Positions 55,509 through 64,000 of a stretch of 64,000 bases of DNA are shown here, in pieces (positions within the stretch are counted from its first letter, which is position 1; every line of letters begins with the position of its first letter). The notes under the pieces were generated by a model. It did no database searches, was not told the origin of the DNA, and saw only the letters and a program-made list of their open reading frames with translations. The DNA lies in NCBI GenBank assembly GCA_029747015.1, contig JAKOGI010000120.1, positions 1 through 64,000 on the forward strand, in the 5' to 3' direction. The translations under genes and the position numbers were made by a program. This stretch comes from Carnegiea gigantea. Taxonomy: Eukaryota > Streptophyta > Magnoliopsida > Caryophyllales > Cactaceae.

Positions 55509-56206
55509 GAGAAGGCTGGGTTGAAGGTGGGTCGTCGGTTTCCGGCAGGTGGACGGCCGGTTCTGGGCGACGAGACGAGTGGGTGAGAGGCTGTGCGAGG
55601 TGGATGAAGTTTGGTGGTGGAATGGGCAGCTGAGACACGTGGTGTGAGGGACCGTTCGTCCCTTTCTCTCGCCGGTGACGCGTGCTGGCCGGCGGCAGCG
55701 CTAGGTGGCCGGTCGCCGGTGAGAGAGAGAGAGAGAGTGAGAGAGATGCGTTAGAGAGAGAGAGCGTGCGGGGGGGTTCTGCCCGACTTCGGTCCACCCT
55801 TTCCCCCTTTTCAATCCTTTTTCTTTTTCTTTTTTTTTTTTGTTGTTTTGGGTTAAACTAACAACATTCAACTAAATTTTGGTCCCGTACTCGCTAATGA
55901 TTAGGCTAAACCCGAATTGAACGACCTACCATGTACATTTCGGTTTAAACTTTGGGAATCAGCCAAGTAAAACGAAAAACGATTTTAAAAACTGGGTTTA
56001 GCGTAGATTCAAATATTTTATAAATAAGTAGCGTCAATGATAACATTAGTCAAATAATCATCCCTTTTATAGAAACTAGTCGTTAAAAACTCACACGGTC
56101 GATTTAATGCTTTCGTCGGATAACGAGTCAAAAGCAACTGGTAAAATCAGCAACTAAACAGTTAGTCAGCAATAGCATGAAAGCATTGTCCTTACACTCT
56201 CCCCCC

Positions 56207-57274
56207 TTAAAAGAATTTCGTCCTCGAAATTTGCTCACCTGTTAAAAATAATGCGGGATATTTCTCACGCATTTCTAACTCCGAAGTTGCTTCTGCCACC
56301 TTATGATGTTTCCATAACACCTTAACATAGGGAATGCTCCTATTTCTGAGCTTCTTTTCCGTCTTCTCCAAAATCGGAATGGGTTCTTCTACATAGGTGA
56401 GATTTTCCTTAACTTGTAGGGGTTCATATCGGATGACATGATCCGGATCCGGAACATATTTCCTGAGACTGGATACATGAAATACATCGTGGATGCCTTG
56501 CAATGAGGGTGGTAAGGCCAGTTGGTACGCAACCGTTCCTACTTTCTGCAAGACTTCAAACGGTCCAATGAACCGTGGGCTTAGTTTCCCCTTTTGTCTA
56601 AATCTTATGCTTCCCTTGAGTGGGGACACTTTCAGAAATACATGTTCTCCAACTTCAAACTCCAGCGGCCTTCTCCTATTATCCGCGTAGCTCTTTTGTC
56701 TACTCTGTGCAGCTTGCAATCTCTTGCGGATTGTCTTGATTATTCCGATCGTTCGATTGATTAAGTCAACCTTGGATGGCTCCCTTTCTCCTACTTCATT
56801 CCAACAAACCGGAGTTCTGCAACGTCTACCATATAGCGCCTCGAAAGGAGCCATGCCTATGCTGGCATGGTGACTATTATTGTACGCAAATTCAACCAGA
56901 GGCAGGTTATGATCCCAAGTTCCAGCAGAATCGAGGGCACAGGCTCTCAACATATCCTCCAGAGTTTGAATAGTTCTTTCGGTTTGACCGTCCGTCTGAG
57001 TATGGAAGGGCGTACTTAATTGTAATTTTGTGCCCATCGCTCTTTGAAACCCATGCCAGAAGCGAGATACAAACTTGGTATCGCGATCTGACACAATACT
57101 GAGTGGCACACCATGCAGTCTAACTATCTCCTTAATGTATAGGTTAGCTAGTTGCTCAGAGGTGAAAGTGGCCTTGATGGGCAAGAAGTGTGCAGCCTTA
57201 GTCAATATGTCAACTATAACCCACACACTATCATGCTGTTTGATGGTTTTTGGCATTCCAATCATAAAATCCAT
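56207..57274 (-). CDS. pol: Tekay integrase core and altered chromodomain (element C)
   Basis: 355 codons from MDFMIGMPK. It keeps [17 protein letters not shown] and GPFEVLQKV. In the chromodomain the conserved Trp of EATWE is Ser (EATSELEM) and two residues present in B are deleted, so histone binding is probably lost. A 10-bp deletion near 57338 separates it from the finger domain in the upstream frame. Ends at the polypurine tract complement (from 56197). Confidence 0.9.
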   Translation of the reverse strand: MDFMIGMPKTIKQHDSVWVIVDILTKAAHFLPIKATFTSEQLANLYIKEIVRLHGVPLSIVSDRDTKFVSRFWHGFQRAMGTKLQLSTPFHTQTDGQTERTIQTLEDMLRACALDSAGTWDHNLPLVEFAYNNSHHASIGMAPFEALYGRRCRTPVCWNEVGEREPSKVDLINRTIGIIKTIRKRLQAAQSRQKSYADNRRRPLEFEVGEHVFLKVSPLKGSIRFRQKGKLSPRFIGPFEVLQKVGTVAYQLALPPSLQGIHDVFHVSSLRKYVPDPDHVIRYEPLQVKENLTYVEEPIPILEKTEKKLRNRSIPYVKVLWKHHKVAEATSELEMREKYPALFLTGEQISRTKFF

Positions 57275-59868
57275 GGTGATGTGTTCCCATTTTCACTCAG
57301 GAATTGGCAAGGGTTGCAGTAAACCTCCAGGTTTCTTTTCACCCATTGGCACGTAAGGCATCGAGCCACGTACTCTGCGATATCCCTTTTCATGCCATTC
57401 CACCAGTAATGGGTCTTCAAGCCATGGTACATCTTTGTACTTCCAGGGTGTACAACAAGTGTGGAATTGTGCGCCTCCTTTAACAATTCCTTCTTGAGAG
57501 CTGTTATATTCGGCACACACAGTCTATTCCCGTACCAAAGTACTTCATTTTCGATGGAGAATTCCTTATTCCTTCCTTCTTCCACGCCTTTCTTTATCTT
57601 CATAAGTTCAGGGTCATCCTTCTGCTGTTGCTTGATCGTTTCGATCAATGGTGAAGAGACTTGAAGCGCTGCGAAGTAGCCTTGATTTCCTGACCGCACT
57701 ACCTCTATTTGTAGCACGTCGAGCTCCCTTAGGAGTTTCTTTTCTTGTGTAAGTAAACAGGCTACCGACCCCATGGATTTTCTGCTTAGTGCGTCAGCCA
57801 CCACGTTTGCTTTTCCAGGGTGATATTTGATCTCCATATCATAATCCTTAAGGAGTTCTAGCCATCTTCTTTGTCTCATGTTTAACTCTTTTTGAGTAAA
57901 GATGTATTTCAAGCTCTTGTGGTCAGTGTATACTTCACACCTTACTCCATAGAGATAATGTCTCCAGATTTTTAAGGCAAATACCACCGCGGCCAATTCT
58001 AGGTCATGTGTTGGATAATTCTCTTCGTAGGGCTTCAATTGGCGAGAGGCATAAGCAATAACTCTGTCTTTCTGCATTAATACACAACCCAGTCCCTTCT
58101 TGGACGCATCACTGTAGATTACAAATCCTTCATTGCCTTCAGGTATTGCCAATATTGGTGCAGATACCAAACGTTTCTTTAGCTCCTGAAAGCCATCTTC
58201 ACACTCCGGGGTCCATTCAAATTTAGTGGTCTTCCAAAGTAGTTTGGTAATAGGTAAGGCTAGTTTTGAAAATCCTTCTACAAACCTTCGATAGTAGCCA
58301 GCTATACCTAAGAAGCTTCGCACTTCGGAGACGTTTGTTGGTCTTGGCCAGTTTACAATGGCCTCTACCTTTGCCGGGTCCACCGAGATGCCATCTTTGG
58401 TTACTATGTGTCCCAGAAATTGCACCCTTTCTAACCAGAACTCACACTTTTTAAGTTTGGCATATAATTTGTGCTCCTCTAGGGTTTTCAGCACCATTCG
58501 CAAGTGGTTTGCATGCTCTTCCCTAGTCTTGGAGTATACCAAGATATCATCGATGAACACCACTACAAATTTATCTAGGAAGGGCCTAAGGACTCTGTTC
58601 ATCAAGTCCATAAAGAAGGCAGGAGCGTTCGTTAGTCCGAACGGTAACACCAAGAACTCGTAATGGCCATATCGAGTGCGAAAAGCGGTTTTAGGCACGT
58701 CCTCCTTCTTGATCTTCAATTGATGGTACCCCGATCTCAAATCAATCTTCGAGAACACCGAAGCACCAGCCAATTGATCAAACAGGTCATCAATTCGAGG
58801 AAGTGGGTATTTATTCTTGACCGTTACCTTATTTAGTTCTCGATAGTCGATACATAACCTCAAACTCCCATCTTTCTTCTTCACAAATAGTACTGGTGCT
58901 CCCCAGGGTGAAACACTAGGCTGAATTAACCCCTTATCTAGTAACTCTTGCAACTGAGTTTTCAACTCTGCCAATTCCGCAGGTGCCATTTGATAAGGTG
59001 CCTTGGATATTGGGGCAGTTCCAGGTACTAGTTCAATGGTGAATTCGATTTCTCTGTCGGGTGGTAGCCCCGATACCTCTCGAAACACCTGTGGAAATTC
59101 CCTCGCTATCGGAATCTCACTCAAGTCCAGCTCCTTTAGTTCTGCGACCTCAATTGTACACAAATAGCCCTGACATCCATTCTTCAACATTTTGAATGCT
59201 TGCATAACAGATACCGTTGGGATGGTCACTTGGTGGCCACTTCCCTTAAAGGTTACTCTTTCTCCATCGGAGGCCGAGAAGGTAACCAGCTTTCTCTTGC
59301 AGTCAATAGTAACTTTATGTCTAGTTAACCAGTCCATCCCTAGAATAACGTCCCAACCTTGTATATCCAGCTGTACCAGGTCTACAGGGAGAATTCTCCC
59401 TTCTAATTGAATAGCACAGTCCTTAAGAACGAGATCGGTATAGTAAGTAGACCCTAAGGGGGTAGTCACACATAATTGTACATCCATTTCACTGGGCTTG
59501 CTAGCAAGTTTCCTTGCAAAGGTAGGATTTACAAAAGAATGCGTGGCACCTGAATCAAATAAAACATGAGCATAAAGATGTTTAACAAAAAGGATACCTG
59601 ATACGGTGGCAGTGAGGTCCTCCGCCTCACCTCCTTCCAAGCTAAACACCCGGCCACCTGCTTGCGGCCTTTTTCCCCCTCGTTTGCCTTCTGAAGTTGC
59701 ATTCACAGGAGGTCGGCCTCTTTGTGGAACTGGATTAGCCCCCGTGCCTGAACCTTGTGTACTGTTCTGCCGATTCCACGCCTTCTTGGGGCAATTTGCA
59801 ATTTTGTGGTCCGTAGATCCACACCCATAGCATTCTTGTGTGCCATAGCGGCACCGACCGGAGTGCAT
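57262..59868 (-). CDS. pol: Tekay zinc knuckle, protease, reverse transcriptase, RNase H, integrase finger (element C)
   Basis: 868 open codons, the longest intact stretch of the array. Order: [14 protein letters not shown] knuckle, DSGATHSF protease, reverse transcriptase with [17 protein letters not shown] and [10 protein letters not shown], RNase H with [10 protein letters not shown] and the catalytic Glu ([10 protein letters not shown]), linker, integrase HHCC finger up to CLTCQ. The frame then runs out at the 10-bp deletion. No premature stop inside, in contrast to A. Confidence 0.92.
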   Translation of the reverse strand: MHSGRCRYGTQECYGCGSTDHKIANCPKKAWNRQNSTQGSGTGANPVPQRGRPPVNATSEGKRGGKRPQAGGRVFSLEGGEAEDLTATVSGILFVKHLYAHVLFDSGATHSFVNPTFARKLASKPSEMDVQLCVTTPLGSTYYTDLVLKDCAIQLEGRILPVDLVQLDIQGWDVILGMDWLTRHKVTIDCKRKLVTFSASDGERVTFKGSGHQVTIPTVSVMQAFKMLKNGCQGYLCTIEVAELKELDLSEIPIAREFPQVFREVSGLPPDREIEFTIELVPGTAPISKAPYQMAPAELAELKTQLQELLDKGLIQPSVSPWGAPVLFVKKKDGSLRLCIDYRELNKVTVKNKYPLPRIDDLFDQLAGASVFSKIDLRSGYHQLKIKKEDVPKTAFRTRYGHYEFLVLPFGLTNAPAFFMDLMNRVLRPFLDKFVVVFIDDILVYSKTREEHANHLRMVLKTLEEHKLYAKLKKCEFWLERVQFLGHIVTKDGISVDPAKVEAIVNWPRPTNVSEVRSFLGIAGYYRRFVEGFSKLALPITKLLWKTTKFEWTPECEDGFQELKKRLVSAPILAIPEGNEGFVIYSDASKKGLGCVLMQKDRVIAYASRQLKPYEENYPTHDLELAAVVFALKIWRHYLYGVRCEVYTDHKSLKYIFTQKELNMRQRRWLELLKDYDMEIKYHPGKANVVADALSRKSMGSVACLLTQEKKLLRELDVLQIEVVRSGNQGYFAALQVSSPLIETIKQQQKDDPELMKIKKGVEEGRNKEFSIENEVLWYGNRLCVPNITALKKELLKEAHNSTLVVHPGSTKMYHGLKTHYWWNGMKRDIAEYVARCLTCQWVKRNLEVYCNPCQFLSENGNTSPWIL

Positions 59869-60587
59869 ACGCCCACACTGGTTGCAGGGTTCCAGTGTCT
59901 GCCTTGGTACAACTTGCTTTCCTTTCCCCCGGTTGTCGAAGTTGCTGATCTTATTGCTTCCCTGGGTACTGACCCTCCTTGGTTAAACTTTCTTTTTGCT
60001 GGGCCTATCTGCCGACTTTCCTCTTCGGTTTCAGCTATAACTCGGGCTATCTTCATCGCCCTCTGGTACATCACTTGGAAGCTGGTGAAAACATGCCCAG
60101 CTATCATCCGCTTAATGGGTCCTTTAAGGCCTTGCTCAAAGTGGTCCATCTTCATTTCTTCAGTTGTGACTTGATTAGGCGCAAAGCGACTAGGCTCGTT
60201 AAACTTCGACGCGTATTCTACCACACTCACTTGGCCTTGTTTCAACCGTAGAAATTCTTGTTCCTTTGCTCTCTTTACATCTCGTGGGTAATACTGAGCA
60301 TCCATCATGGTTTTTAGTTGTTCCCAGGTTAGAGCTGGTTCACCAGCTCGAGGTTTGACAGTACCCCACCAGAACTCCGCTTCCTTTTCGAACTGATGGG
60401 TCGCCAGATGTACTTTAAAATCTTCGGGGCAGTCCATTACTTCAAACAAATTCTCTATCCTTCTTAGCCATTCTTCATAGGCAAGAGGATCTGTTCCACC
60501 ACTAAACCTTGGTGGTTTCAGCTTATTAAACCGACAAATCATCTCCAAGGCAGTTGGTGCCGCCACCTGTTCCCTTCGTGGAGGCAT
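59703..60587 (-). pseudogene. gag: Tekay Gag (element C), frameshifted
   Basis: Starts MPPRREQVAAPTALEM at 60587 (the open frame extends to 60638 only because LTR sequence is fused upstream). Capsid with CRFNKLKPPRFSGG, FWWGTVKPRAG and the coiled SVVEYASKFNE part. One base is missing near 59967 (compared with A and B) after FNQGG, which shifts the frame before the zinc knuckle; the proper frame continues in 59868-57262. Confidence 0.88.
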
Positions 60588-60593
60588 TGGCTT

Positions 60594-60681
60594 ACTTTCG
60601 TCGGATAACGAATCAAAAGCAACTGGTAAAATCAGCAACTAAACAGTTAGTCAGTAATAGCTTGAAAGCATGGTCCTTACA
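60594..60681 (-). repeat. Remnant of 5' LTR of element C (88 bp)
   Basis: Only the last bases of the Tekay LTR as read on plus (CTTTCGTCGGATAACG to GGTCCTTACA) remain, joined to a point just upstream of gag. The LTR body, primer-binding site, extra ORF and hairpin are deleted, so C has no promoter of its own. Confidence 0.88.
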
Positions 60682-62218
60682 AAGGATCCCAAGCTAACAC
60701 ACATCAAAAGAGATCAAAAACACAAAGGTTTGAGTCAGGTCAAGGTGGCACGGTCGTGCCTATGAGCACGGGTAGGCCGTGCCACTTTTCTGGTTGTGGA
60801 AACTGAAATTGGCTCACTTGAGCCCGGTTGTATGTTCTTGGTGATGGGTGTGTTTGCTAGGCCTTTTGGATGTTTTAGGCCGTGGAATGGGATGGAAGGA
60901 AGGGTATGAAGGATGAGGGAGTGAGGGGATTTGAGGGGGCTTCAAAGTAAAAGATTATTAACTTATAAACTTAAGCTAATAATCTTACCTTAATCCTCTC
61001 TTAACCCGGTTGAGGCAAGCATGAATAGGATAGGCTAAACTCAATGAAAGGAAATAGAAACACCACCAATCTTGAGTTTAGGGCCCTCAATCTTGACTAA
61101 GATACAGATATCACCACTTAATCAAGGTTAAGACTTGACTTGAACACCACCTTAATTGGCCTAATTAAGGATAAGCAAGCAAGAATTTGAGAGAGAAAGT
61201 TTTCAAGCTTTCAAACTGATTTTCATTCAACAAAAGCTGGTTTTTCTTGCTATGGCCGTGCATTCCTTTAGTAAGCATGTCAAGCAAGCACACAAGCAAG
61301 CAAGCACCTTACTAATCCTTTCCTTCCTAGGGAGGAAAGGTCTTGATTAGCTAAGCATACCCGGTTAAGAGCAAAACCGGTTGTTATCTAAATTGAGCTA
61401 GCTTAATTACATCCTTTAACATTAAGGAAAGCAAGACACATGATGTTTACATTATAATTAGCTTAAACATATGCCAAAGCAGCTGATAAACCTCCTCTCT
61501 TGCCATTGGACAGCCGAAAAGGGGACAAGCACTTTACGGCTAGCCAATTACAAAGAGGGAACATCTTCCATGGCAGCTTCTCTCCCATTGGTTGTTCTTC
61601 TCAAGGTTGTAGCTCATAATTGGGACTTTGGGATGTGTGCCCAGCCTTGAGGGGCGTGCCATAGCTGCTGAAGTGAAGAAAACCCACCGGAGAAGGCAAA
61701 ATAAAACTGGACTGTGAACCGGGTTCTTGGACAGTTTTGTAGCCGGTTTTGGGGCTTGGTTTAACCTTGACAAAAGTGAGTTTGACTCTGGTTTTAACCC
61801 ATGGGAAGAAAGTTTAGGATGTGTTTAAACCCTCCCAACTAGGAAATTAAGGTTAAACAAAGTTTAAGTGGGGTTTTCAAGCTAAAAGAAAAAACCGTGC
61901 AGATTGGGTGCAATTCTGACCGGTTTGGCAGAACACCTTGTTCCTCCTTTCTTTGACTTGGACAGTGGTGAACTAACATTGGGGCATGAAAGGGGACATC
62001 TTAAGGTTTATCAAAATGCAAAAATTAAGGACTCTAGCCTCCTTAAAGCTTAGAAAATCAAGTGCACAAAACCGGGTAAGGATTGGTTCTTGAACCCATG
62101 TGCACCACCTTGGGTTGCTTGGACAATTTGGACCAAGGCTTGTATCTTGGAGCTTGTATTGGACTTTGATTGACTTGTTGGACCTTCTTCATTGCTAATG
62201 GTGGTGGGGACTACATCA
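60682..62218 (-). repeat. LTR of minus-strand CRM-like element, cut by Tekay array
   Basis: Minus strand starts TGATGTAGTCCCC (62218) after a polypurine tract (AATAAGGGGAGGA) and should end about 10-20 bp beyond 60682, where the Tekay array joins. Hairpin block at 60747-60784. Minus-strand 62218-62050 reads as a tail of about 56 codons ending LPGFVHLIF, in frame with pol upstream apart from stops. Confidence 0.8.
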
Positions 62219-62559
62219 TCCTCCCCTTATTGAGAAGATTTGATCCTCAAATCGGCAAGGTAATCATCTTCGTGGGAAGCTTACAAATCAGCTACATTGA
62301 ATGTGGCTGACACACCATAATCACCTGGCAAATCAACTTTGTAAGCATTATCATTAATACGTTCGAGTACCTCAAAAGGACCATCTGCTCGTGGCATAAG
62401 CTTGTTCTTTCTTTTGGTTGGGAATCTCTGTTTCCTTAGATGGATCCACACGAGGTCTCCTGGTTGAAATGCAATCTTTCTCCTATGCTTGTTGGCTTGA
62501 GCTTGATAGGCTTCATTAGACTTTTCAATCTTACTCCTCACCAGCTCATGGACCTTCTT
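62219..62559 (-). pseudogene. pol: Integrase C-terminus of CRM-like element, interrupted
   Basis: Minus strand: KKVHELVRSKIEKS, GDLVWIHLRKQRFP, ADGPFEVLERIND and GVSATFNVADL, the end of a CRM-like integrase. A stop follows VADL; beyond it YLADLRIKSSQ, another stop and GEDD lead into the LTR. At 62560 an LTR of another element interrupts the codons (flank ttctt), so the rest of pol is separated, beyond the window. Confidence 0.85.
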
Positions 62560-63813
62560 TGATGTAATCCTTAGAGAATCACAAGAATTAGGTGAAGAAC
62601 ACTTATGAAAACAAGAGAAGGGATGTGTGTTTCTCAAGTTTAGATTAAGTGTTTAGGTTTGTTTGTGATGGAATTAAGTTAACTGATTAGGAATCCACCT
62701 AATCCTTAACTTAGGGTCCTTAACTTTGACTAGGAATCCACCTAATCAAAGATTAAGATTTCCAAGATCACCACCTTGAGTGACCAACTTAAGGATAAGC
62801 AAGGAAGGGATGAAAGATTAAGACTTCAAGTCTTAAGCTTAACACAAGTTTTTGCATTCAAAGTTGAGTGTTCTCAAAAAGAAGGCTACAAGGCCATTAA
62901 ATAGGCAAGGATGGCCGGTCATAAGAGGTTTCCTCCCTAGGAGGGTAACCTTCTATGCTAAGTAAAATAGCTTACATCCGGTTCTAATATAATCATAAAT
63001 AACCGGTGTAATACCTTGACAAACAACTGAATACTAACTTTGCTAGCTAATTAATCAAGAATACAAGCTTTCCTTTTGCTGAAGGAAGTCCATTTCGGCG
63101 CCCACCATAGGGAGAAGGGAAAAATCTAAAGTTAACATATGTCCTTGAAGTGGTCAAATCCAATTTTGCCTTGTGTTCTTCTCCCATTGGTTCACATGCT
63201 TCACATTCATTGGACCACCATGGAGTACGTGTGTAGGCTTATGACTGGACCCAAGATGTTGTTTTGAGGCTAAGCAACCCCTCTTTGCTAGGTAAAACCA
63301 GCCGGCTAAGCAAGGGATATGATTGGACCAAAATAAAGGTCCATTCGTACAGCGACACTCAGCTGCTTGTCGTGGTCCAATCAGGGCAATTTTTACCTTG
63401 TTAGAAAGCTGCTGAAGACTAGTTTAATCTCCAATTTGAATCATCGCATTTGGACTTCTGTAGCTCCCGTGATTAGCAAAACATTGAAGGTATATCACTG
63501 CAGGACAAAATCTGGATAGCCCGTGAAGATGCTTGAATTTCGTGGACCAAATGAACTCCAATTAACTTGAAACCACTTGGAATTGAATGCTGAAATCTAG
63601 CTCTTGAAGGGCAGCAAAAAAATTGGACTTTTAAAACATATTTAGGCCTCCATAATTAAGTAAACAAAACCGGGCTTAACATCTGATGATATCCCGGGTA
63701 AAGCAAAATGATCTTGCCTTGCCAAATGACTTTGGATCAAAGATTGGACTGATTTTCTGGGATCATTTGGGACCTCATGGACTAGATGATTAATCGTAGA
63801 TGGTCCTCCATCA
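62560..63813 (-). repeat. 3' LTR of another minus-strand CRM-like element (1254 bp)
   Basis: Plus strand TGATGTAATCC...GTCCTCCATCA; minus strand start TGATGGAGGACC follows polypurine tract CCCAACAAGGGGAGGA. Inserted in the integrase of the element at 62219. The other end is outside the window. Confidence 0.85.
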
Positions 63814-64000
63814 TCCTCCCCTTGTTGGGAAGATTTGGCCCTCAAATCTGATAGATAGTTGTCTGGTTCATACGGATTGAGATCAGAAACATTGAATGTG
63901 GCTGAGACTCCATAATCCCCTGGCAACTCGACTTTGTAAGCATTATTATTAATCCTTTCCAAAACTTCAAAGGGACCATCTGCTCGTGGTATCAGTTTAT
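63642..64000 (-). CDS. pol: Integrase C-terminus with LTR-encoded tail (partial at window edge)
   Basis: Minus strand, open from the window edge: ADGPFEVLERINNNAYKVELPG, GVSATFNVSDLNPYEPDNYLSDLRAKSSQQGEDD, then 57 codons inside the LTR (63813-63642) ending KPGFVYLIMEA. The junction and tail length match those of the complete element at 35048-35219. The upstream part of pol is beyond the window, so intactness is unknown. Confidence 0.85.
   Translation of the reverse strand, partial: KLIPRADGPFEVLERINNNAYKVELPGDYGVSATFNVSDLNPYEPDNYLSDLRAKSSQQGEDDGGPSTINHLVHEVPNDPRKSVQSLIQSHLARQDHFALPGISSDVKPGFVYLIMEA

Larger units (their letters stand above)
51086..56196 (-). repeat. Tekay LTR shared by elements B and C, with solo-LTR insertion
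   Basis: Starts TGTAACACCCCC and ends TTGTCCTTACA. Without the 1702-bp insertion (53215-54916) it is 3409 bp and is highly similar to 42100-45515 throughout. Same minus-strand landmarks: TATA (55508-55502), donor-like GTAAGT at 55352, acceptor-like CAG at 51533, hairpin 52593-52611, 68-bp units on both sides of the insertion. Confidence 0.9.
36823..60681 (-). mobile_element. Tandem array of three Tekay elements sharing LTRs
   Basis: On the minus strand the order is: LTR stub (60681-60594), internal C (60593-56197), LTR (56196-51086), internal B (51085-45516), LTR (45515-42100), internal A (42099-36823, truncated). Each middle LTR has the polypurine tract of one copy on one side and the primer-binding site of the next on the other, so each serves two internal regions. 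All three encode near-identical Gag-Pol with a C-terminal chromodomain in B and C. Such arrays arise by unequal recombination between LTRs. No outer target duplication can be checked because the left end is truncated. Confidence 0.88.

Noticed and set aside
1..64000. Host genes, tRNA or rRNA genes
   Set aside because: Every long ORF is explained by retrotransposon proteins or their shadows; I saw no tRNA cloverleaf or rRNA sequence. Gaps such as 15.4-18.2 kb and 27.5-28.9 kb lack recognisable exons.

Overview
The window is plant nuclear DNA made almost entirely of nested Ty3/gypsy (chromovirus) LTR retrotransposons. I found no host protein gene, rRNA or tRNA gene. The evidence is tRNA-iMet primer-binding sites (TGGTATCAGAGCC type), polypurine tracts, TG...CA LTR ends, 5-bp target duplications, and Gag-Pol proteins with plant chromovirus signatures. 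Two lineages dominate. CRM-like elements have LTRs of 1.1-1.7 kb with TGATG...CATCA ends, CQGxGHxxxxC zinc knuckles and a Pol reading frame that runs into the 3' LTR. Tekay/Del-like elements have 2.8-4 kb LTRs with TGTAA...(T)ACA ends and a canonical chromodomain. Such a density of old, nested CRM and Tekay elements suggests pericentromeric or other heterochromatin of a flowering plant; the species cannot be named from this sequence.

Layout: 1-3271, a gag-only (non-autonomous) CRM-like element on +, cut by the window edge. 3272-4577, leader stub and LTR of a minus-strand CRM-like element. 4578-21654, a non-coding minus-strand Tekay-like element (LARD type). Its left LTR is split by a complete 8.9-kb CRM-like element (5935-14865, TSD gctcc), which carries inside its gag a complete 3.9-kb gag-only element (8187-12065, TSD taagg). 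Its right LTR is broken at 21655 by a second, very degenerate Tekay-like element (LTR 21655-24427, gag-pol remnants to about 27.5 kb). 28925-36822, a Tekay-like LTR fragment split by a complete 7.6-kb CRM-like element (28987-36592, TSD gaaac) with almost intact gag-pol. 36823-60681, a tandem array of three minus-strand Tekay elements A, B and C that share LTRs (int-LTR-int-LTR-int). The second LTR contains a CRM-like solo LTR, and copy C has lost its leader and nearly all of its 5' LTR. 60682-64000, LTRs and integrase ends of two further minus-strand CRM-like elements, one inserted in the other.

Main points of interest: (1) Tekay copies A and B carry an extra, unrecognised, Trp-rich ORF of about 237 codons between the primer-binding site and gag. 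(2) Tekay LTRs of different subfamilies share well-placed splice donor and acceptor signals, predicting an intron inside the transcribed part of the LTR. (3) CRM-like LTRs of several families encode a C-terminal Pol tail of about 56 codons ending in a conserved Pro-Gly-Phe type motif. (4) Palindromic GCACGG/CCGTGC hairpins recur in U5 or leader regions of several CRM-like families. (5) Two gag-only families carry a related Gag extension where Pol used to be.
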